Shown piece by piece: positions 32,076-43,841 of a DNA stretch of 64,000 nucleotides; within the stretch, counting starts at the first letter, position 1, and every line of letters begins with the position of its first letter. The position numbers were made by a program, and so were the translations under genes. The notes under the pieces were generated by a model, which did not search any database, was not told the origin of the DNA, and was given only the letters and a program-made list of their open reading frames with translations. The stretch is taken from assembly GCA_036873135.1 (NCBI GenBank), contig JAPTYO010000011.1:9384747-9448746 (forward strand), read 5' to 3'. The stretch comes from Clarkia xantiana subsp. parviflora (taxonomy: Eukaryota > Streptophyta > Magnoliopsida > Myrtales > Onagraceae).

Positions 32076-32735
32076 TTACCCCTTTTTATACAGCTTATTG
32101 TCCACCATCACATAATTGACCGCGATTCGGCGTAATTTGCCAGCTGCTACTTCATCATCGGGGACTGCCCCCGTAGTTAGGTACGCGGCTATCGGGGTTA
32201 TCCAAATGGGCTCCTCCGATCCGGTCTCAATGGCACATATCTCCGATTGATCGGTGGTTGACAGGATCACCTTCTCCAAGAAGTGCACCTTCCGACTTTC
32301 ATCAAGGGGTGCCCCCAAGGCGAACTTGCTCAAGGCATCTGCTTCCACATTTTCCTCCCTCGGGATCGCCTCAATATCGAAGCTCTTGAAACTCTCCTTC
32401 AAGGTTTGCACCTCACGAAGGTACTTTTTCATCATCGGGCTCTTTGCTTCGTATCGCCCCTGGACTTGGTTCACAATCAGGCTAGCATCACACTTCACCT
32501 TTAAGTGACCAACTCCCGTTCCTTTGGCAATGGTGATGAGAGCCTCATATTCAGCTTCATTGTTGGTGGCCCTAAACGTCAAGGCCAAGGCATATCGAAG
32601 GGGCTCGCCTCCACCTGGCGGTATTAGTACGAACCCTGCTCCCGATCCTTCTGAACTTGAGGAGCCATCGGTATACATCTCCCAAGTGTCTTCATCATCG
32701 GGCTGTTCTGACTGCTCTGCCATCGGGACCTCCAT
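32076..32735 (-). pseudogene. Tat second (archaeal-type) RNase H
   Basis: The frame encodes WEMYTDGSSSSEGSGAGFVL, then TNNEAEYEALITIAKG, then VKCDASLIVNQVQGRYEAK and REENVEADALSKFALG. These are the D-G-S, E, D and final D landmarks of the second RNase H domain that marks the Tat lineage. It is followed by the linker to integrase. A frame change near 32735 separates it from the first RNase H. Confidence 0.9.
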
Positions 32736-33050
32736 GGTTGCCCCCTCTACAGGGCCCGCTTCTTCTAGATCGGGGGGCTGTAGACTCTGCTATGAAATCC
32801 GCCAACGTCTGGCCCTTAATAGCCGTTCTCGGAGCAAAGTGAATGCGGAACTCACTAAGCTCGACTGCCCATTTCACTAATCTCCCCGACGCATCAGGTC
32901 GGTTCAAATAATGTTTCAAGGGCTGATTCGTCAAAACAGTAATCTCATGCGCATGGAAGTAAGGTCTCAGCTTCCGAGCAGTAACAATCAACACATAAAG
33001 ATACTTCTCAACGGCGGGATAATTCATTTCAGACTTGGCAAATGCCTGGA
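32736..33050 (-). pseudogene. Tat first RNase H, N-terminal part deleted
   Basis: The remaining frame gives YPAVEKYLYVLIVTARKLRP, then YFHAHEITVLTNQPLKHYLN and GRLVKWAVELSEFRIHFAPR. The expected start of the domain (about 35-40 residues with its first catalytic Asp) is missing between the RT end (LAKPIPG) and SEMNYPAVEK. This fits an internal deletion of roughly 110-120 bp with a frameshift. Confidence 0.82.
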
Positions 33051-33868
33051 ATGGGCTTCGCCAACGGCGGGAGGGTGCGGAGGTGCTGCTTGAGTGCCTG
33101 GAACGCCTCTTCGCACTTGGCAGTCCACTCAAACTTCTTGTTGGCCCTCAGCACTTCAAAGAACGGCATGGATCGGTCGCTTGCCTTGGACAGGAAGCGA
33201 TTCATCGCGGCCAATCGGCCATTCAGCACCTGCACCTCCCGATGGTTCGTCGGGGACTTCATCTCCTCGATCGCCTTCAGCTTCTCAGGGTTCACCTCGA
33301 TTCCCCTCTTGCTCACCATGAAGCCCAAAAACTTCCCCGAGTGCACTCCGAAGGCACACTTGGTCGGGTTCAAGCGAACTTGATGAAGCCTCATCCGCTC
33401 AAACGCCGTGGCCAAGTTGTGAACATGATCCTCGGCCTGTCGGGACTTCACCAGCATATCGTCCACATAGGCCTCCATCGTCTTCCCCAGCATATCCCCG
33501 AACAGCTTGTTCACCATCATCTGATAAGTTGCACCAGCATTGATCAGTCCAAAGGGCATGACATCATAGTGATAGATGTCACTATCAGCATAAAAAGTGG
33601 TGTGGGGGGCATCCTCCTTGGACATCTTGATCTGATTGTAGCCGGAGTAGGCATCCATAAAGCTCAGCAACTCATGTCCCGATGTGGCATCCACCAGCTG
33701 GTCGATCCTCGGGAGCGGATAGCAATCATTCGAGCATGCTTTGTTCAGGTCGCGGAAATCAACACACATCCGCCACTTGCCATTGCTCTTCTTCACTAGG
33801 ACTGGGTTGGCGACCCAAGTCTGGAATCGGAGCTCCTTAATAAATCCTGAATTGAGCAACCTGCCCAC
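33029..33868 (-). pseudogene. Tat reverse transcriptase
   Basis: The open frame carries NGKWRMCVDFRDLNKACSND, LLSFMDAYSGYNQIKM, HYDVMPFGLINAGATYQMMV and the catalytic AYVDDMLVKS (YVDD at residues 134-137 of this piece), then the thumb with FLGFMVSKRGIEVNPEKLKA. It begins right after a TAA (near 33870) that sits where a Glu codon is expected (IH-stop-EVGRLL). A single base change therefore separates it from gag-protease. RT copies element RNA to DNA. Confidence 0.93.
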
Positions 33869-33871
33869 CTC

Positions 33872-36277
33872 TTAATGGATCGCGATCTTCTTGTCTGCAC
33901 CCATCGGGCGCCTTCTCTGTGTAATCGGCTTGATCGCGGGGTCAATCTTCAGCTCATGAGTGATCACATCGGGGCTGATTCCTGGCATGTCACTCGGGGA
34001 CCAGGGAAACAGCTCCTTGAACTCCTTCAACAAATCAATCAGCTCTTGGGCCCTCTCCTCAGACAGAGCGGACCCGATTTTCACCTTCCTCTGAGGTCCG
34101 TCGATCTCGACCTCCTTCAAATCCTCCATCGGGGCGGGACGCCCAAACTCCTCTCTGGGATCAGCATCAGTCTGGAAAATAGTCATAGCCTCCCGATTCT
34201 TCCTTCGAGTGGCATTGACATAGCACTTCCTGGAGGCCACCTGATCGCCCTTGACCTCCCCGACTCCGTGGTCAGTCGGAAACTTCATCTTCTGATTGAC
34301 AGTTGAGGCAATTGCCCCCATCGGGTTGATGGTGTTCCTCCCGATAATTGCATTGTAAGTCCCCGCAAACTCGACCACCACGAACTCCACGTCTCTCTTC
34401 TCCGACTTCCAACCACTACCGAACTCAACCGGTAAGGTAATCATCCCCACCGGGTAAGAGGTAGAGCCAGAAAATCCGACCATCGGGAAGTCCACATGCT
34501 TCAGATCCTTCTTGGTTTTTCCCATGGCCTCCAGCGCATCCATGAACAAAATGTCGGAGGAGCTCCCTCCATCAATCAAGATTCGCTTCATCTCGTACCC
34601 ATCCACGCTCAGGGTCACGACCAAAGCATCATCGTGCGGGGTCTCCACACCTATCAGGTTCTCCGCTGAGAAGGAAATCACCATCTCTTCCTTCGGGGTC
34701 CAAGATCGGGCCCTCTTGCCCAGCACCACAGCAACAGGAATTCGAGAAGCATAGACCTCTAGAGATGCCGTGGTATCACCTCCTGCAGCAAATCCCCCAT
34801 GGATCACATTAATGGTCCCCCGCTTCTCCTTGCGGGTATCGGAAGACTCCTTGGCCGAGGGCTCCGGATCGGACTTCTTCTTCTTCGGGGACCGATCGCG
34901 GGATCGAGAACGGGACCGCGATCGGGACCGGAAACGGGATCGACTTCGTCGCCCAGCCACAAATTCCTTGAGCTTCCCCTTCTGGATCAGCTTCTCAATC
35001 TCCTTCTTCAACTTCCGACAGTGGTTAGTGTCGTGACCGCTGGCGCGGTGGAAACGACAATAACGATCGGTGCGGGCTCCCATGAACTCTCCATCCTTCT
35101 TCGGGGGGTACCTGGCGATACCCTGCCGATCCATCATCGCCAACACAGCACCCACGGAGCAAATGAGAGGAGTGTAACGGTCCTCCCGCTTGTCCGACTT
35201 CGAGAGACGCTTGTCTTCCCTCCGATCAGAGCGGCCTCGACCCTGACTGATCTCGGGTTTATCCTTCCTCTTGCGATCGTCCGATGGCTTGGACGACTGC
35301 TTCCCCTTGTTCGATTTTGGAGGATCGAGCTCTCCGGCAGCTATCTTCGACTCCTGCACGTCGATTTGCTGCTTCACCCTCTTCTGCAGCGCCTCCATGT
35401 TCCACACAGCCTTCTCAGCTACGTTGTGCATCAGGTTGGAACCATATGGTGCTGTCAGGTTCCGAATGAAGGTGCGGATGGTCTCTCCCTCCGACATCTC
35501 CTCATCAATCTCGGCCACGTTGGCGGTGTACCTCTGGTAATAATGCGCCAGCGACTCATCGGGCCTCTGTACCACCTCAGCCAGGGACTTCGCGCTTTTC
35601 AGGAGACGCCGACGGCCCTGGTACTGCTGGATGAAACGGTCATGCATCTGGGTCCAGGTAGAGATGCACCCTGGAGGAAGGCTGAAGAACCACGTCAAGG
35701 CCCTCTCACCAAGTATGGCCGGGAACAGAACGCACACTATATCATCATCCTTGGCTCTGCCTAGACAAGCCATAACATGCTTCTGGACATGGCGAACTGG
35801 ATCTCCTTCGCCATCATACTCCTTGATCGTCTGGATACCAAGTCTTGGCGGGACAATGGTGTTCAACAATCGGGGAACAAAGGGATGAGTGGATGGATCC
35901 CTCAGCTCCGACACCATCTTCTTCTGGTCCCCCATACAGATGTTCACGATCTTCACCACCTGGTCGGGGGTGATAGGACCATTAAGAGGGATGGTCCTAT
36001 GCTGCACTGGTCCAGGCCCATCAATCACGAACTGCTCCGACTGAGCGGGCTCCTTGCCCTTGTCCTGGTGCTCGAATTGGGCCTCCTGCCCGTTCCGATC
36101 CTCTCTCGGCGGAGGTGGAGGCAACTCTTCCTCCTTCTTCTTGGCAGCCTCCCTTCGGTCTAGGAAAGCCTCCATGGTCTCCAGGAATGTCGGCATGGCG
36201 TCCATCACAGCCTTCGCCAAGTCCACCTTTGAAGGAGCATCCTGGTCCCTCCTCGGGATCTCCTCCCTGTCCTCCAA
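33872..36277 (-). pseudogene. Tat gag and protease
   Basis: 801 open codons. Residues about 140-300 form the gag core (VMACLGRAKDDDIVCVLFPA, ERALTWFFSLPPGCISTWTQ). A knuckle-like motif (DRYCRFHRASGHDTNHCRKL) is at about 404-423. An Arg-Ser repeat stretch occupies about 443-463, possibly RNA-binding. The protease motif ILIDGGSSSDI has its Asp at about 569, followed by AIIGRNTINPMGAI. The C-terminus is the RT lead-in (HELKIDPAIKPITQRRR). The frame has no ATG at its start (the first codon is TTG, and an upstream TGA precedes it). The first in-frame Met is near residue 25, so the native start seems lost. Confidence 0.9.
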
Positions 36278-36482
36278 CGAGTCTCGAACGGAATCCTCGT
36301 GATCGTCATGATGCCCCCCTGTTTGGGAACCAGCAGGGGGAGGATCATTCCATCAACACTGCACTCCGGCAGCCCCGAATTCAGAGTTCCAGCAGGATGG
36401 CGGGAACCGCCGGATTGCCCTTGCTTCTGCTTTGCTTGCCAGCCATCTATCGGGTAGAAGCTATCTTTGCTTTTTGTTACGT

Positions 36483-36499
36483 TCCCACAGACGGCGCCA
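36483..36499 (-). promoter_or_regulatory. Tat primer-binding site
   Basis: The minus strand reads TGGCGCCGTCTGTGGGA directly inside the 5' LTR, the Tat-type priming site (3' end of a tRNA beginning TGGCGCCG). Confidence 0.85.
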
Positions 36500-36500
36500 A

Positions 36501-37117
36501 TGTTGGATCACGATTGGAACACCGGCACGTTCTTGACGGAAGTCTGAACTCCTTTGCTCCAAGTAATCCTGCAAAAAGGGATAGACCGGGCGGTGACCCA
36601 GAATCCCTCTCCGATGCTTAAATGAGTATCTCGATGTATGCAAGTATGCATGATAGTATGAGTGTCAGTTCTGAGGTAATTCCTTCCTTTATATAGGGGA
36701 GGAGTTACCCCAGTTACTGTTGAGATAACTGCCAGGGGCAGTTAGCCCACGTTCCATTTATCTCGGCCACTTGCCCACGTTCCGTCTTTTCAGGCCACTT
36801 CCCCACTACGCTGATAGTGGGCGTGTTTCTCGGCCTCATCCTTTGGTGGCAAGTCCCGACGGATATCGGGGACTCCAGAGTTATCTCCTTTGGTCACCGC
36901 TCGGGGCCCCTCGTCATCGGGACAGGGCCAACATCCTCAGGGATTCAACATCGGGGCCTACTCAAAGGCATTCCATCGGGAGCGTCCAGCTCATATATCG
37001 GGACCGACCTTGTCGGGACCCCTCATATTGGTCCTCTAGGCCTCTTTTGGAGCCCAGTGGGCCTACTCATCGTTTACTCGTTGTTAATGGGCCTAACGGC
37101 TATATCGAAACCCATCA
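36501..37117 (-). repeat. 5' LTR of the Tat element
   Basis: 617 bp, about 98% identical by eye to 29132-29731 apart from the short extra stretch. TTTATATAGGGG near 36689 is a plausible promoter core seen from either strand. Confidence 0.93.
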
Positions 37118-37198
37118 GATAGCATTTCTCTTCTGCATGTCCATGGAATTTTGAAAATTTCAGACAACTAGGCTCTTAGGCATCCATTGAATCCGCCC

Positions 37199-37450
37199 CG
37201 AAGATGTAAGAAGGTGACAAGGCGGGGCACAAATTGAGTCTGTCGGAAGTATACTATGCTGAATCGAAGTGGGATAGTGGATTCATGGGTGGACTTACAG
37301 TTTGATGCGTATAATTTTGAAGTATATATATATATATATATATATTTTCATTATATAAAAAAAAATCTCATAACTTTTTAAAAATAAATTTTATAGAGTT
37401 TGCGTGTAATAATTACCGTTCTTTAATTTCACACTATTTTTATTTCTTAT
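37199..37450. repeat. Dispersed repeat R, copy 2, right part
   Basis: Matches about 6725-6990: both contain GATGTAAGAAGGTGAC, GAAGTGGGATAGTGGATTCA, TTTGATGCGTATAATTTTGA and AATCTCATA. An AT microsatellite (37324-37345) has grown inside this copy. Confidence 0.65.
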
Positions 37451-37537
37451 AATTCTATTCTCATTAAATCTTTGTAATTCTATTAAATTTCAAACTGTAC
37501 GGAAATAATACATAGCTTATATATATTAATTTATATA

Positions 37538-37565
37538 CTAGGTGCATTTCTCGCGCATCGCGTGG
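37538..37565 (-). mobile_element. Candidate Helitron 3' end, minus strand
   Basis: The minus strand reads CGCGATGCGCG (4-bp stem, 3-base loop; 37552-37562 on the plus strand), then ten bases, then CTAG followed by T. Helitrons end in a short GC-rich hairpin about ten bases before CTRR and insert before T. The body would extend to higher coordinates. No matching TC start was located. Confidence 0.45.
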
Positions 37566-37932
37566 GGCGACTTACCAAATATGTATAATTAATAAACTAA
37601 TATTGAATGAAATTTATACTGACTATTTGTAATATGTTGAAACACTGTTTTTAAATAAAATACCAGTCTAAAATTTGAAAAAATAAACGAAAGACTGAAA
37701 AATTTGAACCATAAAATACCATTGCACAAATTCACAAATAAATTTTAGATGCTCGTACCGCATGTTACCTTTGGTCGTCGGATCCGTGTCAATCGTCTGT
37801 TCTTTAACATATATGGCTTCGATGACCACCGACGACATCTCGCCGGTGATAGAGATGGCTCTGTCACTGAGACTCTCAGTCCCCCGTACCGCCTGATATC
37901 TTCGTTCGCCGGCTCTGCGTCTGTTAAAATAA

Positions 37933-38165
37933 GCAAAATTTTAATTTTGATTAATTACATACATTGAATCTTGAACGGTCTGAAATTTTAATTGCGGTTA
38001 AATGCATGAATTGAATCTTGAACGGTCCGAAACCAGAAAAATTTTAATTGCGATTAATTGCATACATTGAATCTTGAACGGTCCAAAATTTTAATTTTGA
38101 TTAATTGTATACATTGAATCTTAAACGGTTCAAAATTAGTGACATTTTAATTACGATTAATTGCA
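37933..38165. repeat. Minisatellite, 47-56 bp unit
   Basis: ATTGAATCTTGAACGGT recurs at about 37963, 38010, 38066 and 38113, each followed by AAATTTTAATT and TTAATTGCATACA variants. There are about four units; spacing is 47 or 56 bp because of a 9-bp indel. Confidence 0.85.
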
Positions 38166-38524
38166 ACTTAAAAACTCTCAGCTCCTAGTGCAATCAATGT
38201 TATGGAGTTAATGACTACAAAACATTTAGCTCAAGTCATAAATGCATCGATTAACGTAAAAAACAAAATCTCCAGCTCTACATTCACTTTGTTATTATCT
38301 TTCCTTCAGAATTTATAGTATATATAGATTACTTTTTTTTGCCAAAATAAAATTTACATTTGGTTGGCAAAATAAACTTGGAACATGAAAAAGTTAGACT
38401 AAACTAAGTCTATTATTACAATTTTACAAAAAGCTCAACCCATAATAAACTAACACATACTAAAATATCCAAACCAAATCGTAATTACTCACGCTTCCAC
38501 AATTCATAACTATCCGATTTTATT

Positions 38525-38560
38525 CTAGAGTAGGGTACTATCTCCGCGCACCGCGGGGTA
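38525..38560 (-). mobile_element. Second candidate Helitron 3' end, minus strand
   Basis: The plus strand CCGCGCACCGCGG (38544-38556) is a 5-bp stem with a 3-base loop. On the minus strand its loop GTG and flanks resemble the 3' hairpins at 54046 and 56833. A CTAG lies 15 bases beyond (38525-38528). The spacing is longer than usual, so this end may be degenerate. Confidence 0.35.
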
Positions 38561-38582
38561 ATTTTGCAATTTTTTATAATTA

Positions 38583-38586
<4 letters not shown>

Positions 38587-38647
<61 letters not shown>
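38587..38647. repeat. (AT)n microsatellite
   Basis: Pure AT dinucleotide run. Similar runs occur at about 38763-38810, 53231-53289, 53755-53796, 54505-54588 and 56325-56366. The open frames of Ile-Tyr repeats over such runs are artefacts. Confidence 0.95.
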
Positions 38648-38652
<5 letters not shown>

Positions 38653-38758
38653 AGGTATCTTATATAATTTATATATTTAGCTGTATAATAAAGTTTGTTT
38701 GAATAGAATAAAAGTTACTGTAAAATTTGATAAACGGTAATGTCGTATAAATTGAAAC

Positions 38759-38814
<56 letters not shown>

Positions 38815-38819
38815 GTTTC

Positions 38820-40747
38820 ACAATTGTGTTTTGCTTTTTGTAATTTTAACTTTAAAACTAATCTCAATGGAATATTAACTAATTAAAACTTATTTAGAAC
38901 GGGAGAACTGAATGAGTCACGGATAAAAATCCTCAGCTCCCTCTCTTTAATTTGTTAATTAATAGTCTCGATTTTTTCATATTGAATTTTTACTTACTCT
39001 CAGCTTCTCATTTAATGTCTCATCGATGGAATTAATTATAAAAAACCCCGCTCCTGATTAAATCTCAAAACCTCTTTCTATCTATAGATATTATTTTCGC
39101 ATTGTGTGCAGAATTAAATATCTAGTTAATTATTAATACCGTATTTGAACATGTATGAAGGAACGCAGACATGAAAAAAGCATTAATTAACGGCCAAACA
39201 ACTAACTAAACTCAAACCATTAAATACTAATTATATATTATCTGTCACCAACCCGTCATTAATACGGCTAATTAAACTAGCTAGTTTTGAATTCAGTTCT
39301 ACTTTTGCCGAAGGAACTAGCTACTTGTTTTATATATTCTAACAAAGAAACTAGCTGATCGGATGTGCGTTCAGCACATAATTTTGTAACTGCTGCGGCA
39401 GATGTAAACGAATCTGGTACTTGGTTGACACCCCCATTCCCGAGCTTTCTTCGGGTTTAGGATATATTAATACGGCAACTTTTAAAACCAAAAAAAACAA
39501 AGAAACTAGCTATTCAAATATGAAGAGATCCAGAAGGCCAGCTCAGCATATGGTGGGGTCCCTCCTCCGCAATTGATTAATGAGACATTAAAGTCTCATT
39601 AATTAAATATCAATTTGTGAGTCTATATGCAATATGCATGCATGGTCACCTCATCTACTAATGGCAATGCGGACTCCCTCGTGGATCGACTGAAAGTAGT
39701 TCAGCCACTTGAATGTATGTAATTATATTTTAATAAATTAACGAGTAAAGTTTATTTATTTAGACAAGAAAATTCAGATTCATACAATCTGAATCGGGTA
39801 ATCTTGCAGAAAAACTATAATAAAATATATTTATACATGATACCCTTTCACGTAGAGGCGGAAAATTAAAATATCGGCAAAATCATATACTTAAATAATT
39901 AACTCAAATAATTATGGGTGCATGTGCATCTGTTGTGCCCTAATATAGTTAATACTTCATTTTTTTACGAGTGTGTAATTGTTGTATCTTTCGTTTTGGA
40001 TATAAAATGGTCGATCGATGTACCTTATATATGGGTGCAAAATCTACCCATAAAATTTACTATATGGTCAAGTTATTATCCTAAATAACGTGGGTCGGAT
40101 TAGGAATTGGTCCTGACAAGGGGATAATTGATCAAGTAAAGTGATCAAGTCTAACTGACCTAATTAATAAACAAATGTTAAAAAAAAAAAACAACATTTT
40201 AAAAGAAGCAACATCAATATATCAATGGAGTGATAATGACGATGTCATTTGGATTAGGATGACAACGGATGTCTATCGTATCGTCCATAAAAAGCATCCT
40301 ATAGTTTTTAACAAGAAAAAGAAACGAAAAAAGAACAAGTGGGTTATAAAATAAAATACCATATATATAATATAATATATCTATTATTATTATACATCAA
40401 ATTATTAATTGATCATTAGCATATGTTACTATGTTAGAACCATTTTACATTTACATCCGCAAACGCTGATTTTTGCCAAGGACAATATAAAAATAATATC
40501 TATTAAAGATATGCGAAAAGTAAGGGTTTCTGAACAAATTTGACATTTGAAACCCTAAATCAGTTACCGCGATTGGTTTGAATCTGGAAATAAGTTTCTG
40601 TGATCGATTCGACCCATACTCTCGACTCTCGAGTTTATTAAACCTAGACCGTATATAAAAAAAATTGAAGTTTAAGAATTGATGTACAACATTACTAATA
40701 AATGTAAAAAGTTTCTATTCGACACAACACCTTACTATCAATTCCCG
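38820..40747. other. AT-rich DNA, nothing recognised
   Basis: No open frame of interest, no RT, transposase, RNA gene or clear element end is visible. Short text such as CCATTCCCGAGCTTTCTTCG near 39431 stands out only by its GC content. Confidence 0.4.
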
Positions 40748-40750
40748 TTA

Positions 40751-41147
40751 GAGCATCCACAATGGTTCGCATAGACAATATACTTTAAATTTATCACGTG
40801 ACTTATATATATTTTAAGTAAAACGTAAACTTATAATATACATAAATAATATTTGCTATAATATAGTTTTACTGAAATACATTTATTAAATATATTTTAT
40901 TATTAAATTCCTAACAACCAACAATAAAATATTATCGTTACTTATAAAATGAATTAATTTATAATTAAAAATTAGTTATATAATACATAGTGCATTCCTT
41001 AAAAAGGAATATGAATTTTGTAAAAATAGGTGGATCCTACTTTTAAGGAATGTTATGTAAAACCATTATAATACGTTTTTATACACTTTACAAAAAAACG
41101 TTGGATCCACATTTAAGTAATACTATGTAATACCATTGTGGATGCTC
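40751..41147. mobile_element. Tourist-like MITE (PIF/Harbinger)
   Basis: Ends GAGCATCCACAATGG and CCATTGTGGATGCTC are perfect inverted repeats, flanked by TTA on both sides (40748-40750, 41148-41150). A 3-bp TTA/TAA TSD is diagnostic for PIF/Harbinger MITEs. 397 bp, AT-rich, no coding capacity. Inside, 40990-41060 repeats GGAATG and GGTGGATCC-type text. Confidence 0.9.
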
Positions 41148-41547
41148 TTAATTAATATAATCCAACACTAATATTTTGAAATATATAGGTAAATAAATAT
41201 TAAAAAAAAATTTGACAACATAAATGACCAAATATGAAATATGTAATCAACACTCCCATATGTGAAATTTATCAAGTACTTAGTTTTTTGTGTATAACTA
41301 TGTAGTAAAAACGAGTTTATGCCTATGGATAGAAAAGTGAAGGTAGAGTCAAGTTATAATGAATGAACACAGAAACGTAAGTTTCTACCTATATGTTATA
41401 GTAACATTAGTAATGAGATGTATATATATATATATATATATACGTAATTATGCAAAAGAAATACGGTATAGTAAATACAGTGTTTTGAAAACCGGATCGG
41501 ACACCGAACCGGGTCTAATCTCCGGTTCACTAATTGAAACATACATG

Positions 41548-42352
41548 CAGTGTTATCAGAACCGGACCGGACCTCGAACCGGCTAGGGGTCCGGTTTCCG
41601 GTTCGTCCGGTCGGACCCGGTCCGAACCAGGTCAGACCGGAAATTCACCTTTTTGCTAGAGATATATCTGATTTGACACTTTTATTCTTCTAGGCTAGTG
41701 GACTTGGTGTTGGAGGAGCTAATTTGGGCTGAATTGACTATTTAAAGCCCAAGATTTAAAGCACATGATTCTCTGCCGCTGTTCCTCTCTCTCTCTCTCC
41801 CCGTTCTCTCTCTCATCTCCCCAGTGTACACAAACCCACTTCCTCATCACTCTATTCAATTCACCGGAGCTTGGTCACCACCGGCAATACCTCCGGTAGG
41901 GGTGGCAACGGGTCTCGGGGCCCCGATGACCCGCGGGGCCCCGACCCGGTTTTGACCCGCCGACCCGCCGACCCGCGGGTCACGGGTCGGGTCCGGGGCG
42001 GGTCGGGCTCGGGTCGGGTCGGGTCCGGGTCTAGAGACCCGGGGCCCCGTAGACCCGCCCCGAAATGCATATATGTATAATATTTTTTTTTTTATTTTTT
42101 TTTTATGTTAATATTATCTAACATTTACTAAACAATATGGTTAATATAGTACATATATAAATGACATGGACCAAATTACAAATAGATGTATATTTAGATT
42201 ATTAGGATTTGTTAATTTGGTGTTTGTATTTGAATTTCTAATGAATTTGATGTGTTTATTGTTTATATTTGATTGGTGTTAGATTTATGTTTTGAATTTA
42301 TATATAATGTAATATTTTGACAAAAAAAAATTGTATTTAATATTGAAAAGTG

Positions 42353-42387
<35 letters not shown>

Positions 42388-42851
42388 TTCACATGGCGGG
42401 TCGGGTCGGGGCCCCGCGGGTCGACCCGCGGGATTGTTGACCCGACCCGACCCGACCCGAAAGGCCAGTTGGCCGGGGCCGGGTCAGCCAGGCCGACCCG
42501 CGGGGCGGGTCCGGGGCTGCAAAAACCCGCCCCGACCCGCCCCGTTGCCATCCCTAACCTCCGGCCCCCACCTCCTATTCTGTCCTTCCTTTCTCTCCAA
42601 AACGGGAGATGCTGGGTTTAATATATATATATATATATTTTTTTTTTTTTAAATTCTGGAAAGTGCAAAGGTCGAACCGGTGGACCGGATAACCGCCCGG
42701 TTCACCCAAAACCGGCCGGTTTATCAAAAAATCGGCTATCGAACCGGGTTCGCTTACATCCTCCGGATTTAATCGAACCGAACCGTTGTAGACACCGGTT
42801 CCGGTTCGAACCCGGTCAGACCGCCGGTCCGGTCCGATTCTGATAACACTG
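41548..42851. mobile_element. hAT-type element, middle layer
   Basis: Ends CAGTGTTATCAGAACCGGAC and GTCCGATTCTGATAACACTG; octamer CATACATG on both flanks (41540-41547, 42852-42859). Both ends are dense in ACCGG/CCGGT units, as in the outer element, so the two are relatives. A CT-rich tract (about 41780-41830) resembles a plant 5'UTR. Confidence 0.92.
41897..42556. mobile_element. hAT-type element, innermost layer
   Basis: Ends TAGGGGTGGCAACGGG and CCCGTTGCCATCCCTA; octamer ACCTCCGG on both flanks (41889-41896, 42557-42564). The ends are packed with GGGTCGGG/CCCGACCC units, and the middle is AT-rich with a long A run (42355-42384). The terminus type (TAGGGNTGGCAA) differs from the two host elements, so it is another hAT family. 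The Pro/Gly/Arg-rich open frames over the GC-rich ends are composition artefacts. Confidence 0.92.
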
Positions 42852-43645
42852 CATACATGTGTTTAAATGATAGTACATGTTAAGAATTTTGGGCTGAAAA
42901 ACAGAAAGTTGGGCCATATTATTAGCCCATTAGTAACCCTAGACTAACCAATTGGTACCCTTCGTCCCATTCCTCTCTTATAAGTATAGACGGCAGCTAG
43001 TTCTTTTTTTTTTTTGTTTGTTATAACAGCGGCAGCCCTTGCAAAATGCAACAGCTCCACAGACCACAACCTTCAGTAATCTACAACAGCACTTTAGCAA
43101 CCTGCACTACTCTATAATTCCTACAACCATCTTGTTCTGTGATCAACATACGTGAACGGAATCAATAAATCCTACCAGGCTAGCCCTGTCCACCGCCACG
43201 CCTCCCACGCTACAGCCGCAGATACCAGCAACAGTAGCAGCGAGAGCAGGGCAATCTCCATCAAGAGGAAGAATTGGGTTTTAAAAATTCAGTCATTGCA
43301 TTGGAACACAACGGACGTGATGAAGGGCGCAGAGGCCGCTGCAATTTCTGTGATATGGTTTGCAAATAAGTTGGGTTAGGCAAAGTCTAGCCGGTCCGAC
43401 CGGCGTCGATTTTTACGGTCCGACCCGATTCGACCGACGATTCTACATATAGACCGGGTTCATAGTGCATTTCGTTCTTTTATGGGAACCGGATCGGTGT
43501 CATAGCCGGTTCACGGTTCGACCCGGTCCGACCGCCGGTCCGGTCTGGTCTTCAAAACACTGAGTAAATATATATAGTCATTAATAGCCAATAATATATT
43601 TTCAATAAAATATATTGGCCCATGAATATTCACCTCAGCCGTCAC

Positions 43646-43841
43646 TATAAAGCTTGGAGGATTTAGATTGAATATGAAATGTATTGATCAACCAAAATCA
43701 TGTGTTACAATGTATAGGACTAGTATATATACTAGTAAGAAGATCTAACTAACTAAACTAACTTAGTTCACAAGCTAAGCTAATCTAGTGATCTAGTATG
43801 CACAAGGATATATTGTATGTGGAAAGCTATACATTCCTATA
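43646..43841 (-). repeat. 3' LTR of the intact Copia
   Basis: 196 bp. The polyprotein stop codon (TAG at 43837-43839) lies within the first five bases of this LTR in element orientation. The preceding 30 bases are a nearly pure purine tract on the minus strand (43842-43871) that is also coding. Confidence 0.95.

Larger units (their letters stand above)
29127..37122 (-). mobile_element. Tat-lineage Ty3/gypsy retrotransposon, nearly full length, inactivated
   Basis: LTRs at 36501-37117 (5') and 29132-29731 (3') have TGTTGG...CATCA ends, with GATAG on both flanks (29127-29131, 37118-37122). The primer site TGGCGCCGTCTGTGGGA beside the 5' LTR is typical for Tat elements. Minus-strand order: gag, protease, RT, RNase H, a second archaeal-type RNase H, integrase, then a long 3' region with an antisense ORF and a minisatellite. 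The extra RNase H and antisense ORF are known features of the Tat lineage. Pol carries at least three stops, frameshifts and one deletion. Confidence 0.94.
41478..43562. mobile_element. hAT-type element, outer layer
   Basis: Ends CAGTGTTTTGAAAACCGG and the complementary ...CTTCAAAACACTG; octamer AGTAAATA on both flanks (41470-41477, 43563-43570). Only about 780 bp are its own; the rest is the inner elements. Its right half (42860-43400) includes a 75-codon open frame and a 5'UTR-like, C/A-rich stretch that may be cargo or transposase-gene leader. No hAT transposase domain was recognised. Confidence 0.92.

Noticed and set aside
33035..35764. Long plus-strand frames opposite the Tat gag-pol (254 and 321 codons)
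   Set aside because: They are shadows of the minus-strand polyprotein; no similarity or start context supports them.
42285..42652. Gly/Pro/Arg-rich frames ending in poly-Phe or poly-Lys
   Set aside because: They are products of GGGTCGGG-type subterminal repeats and an A run of the innermost hAT element.
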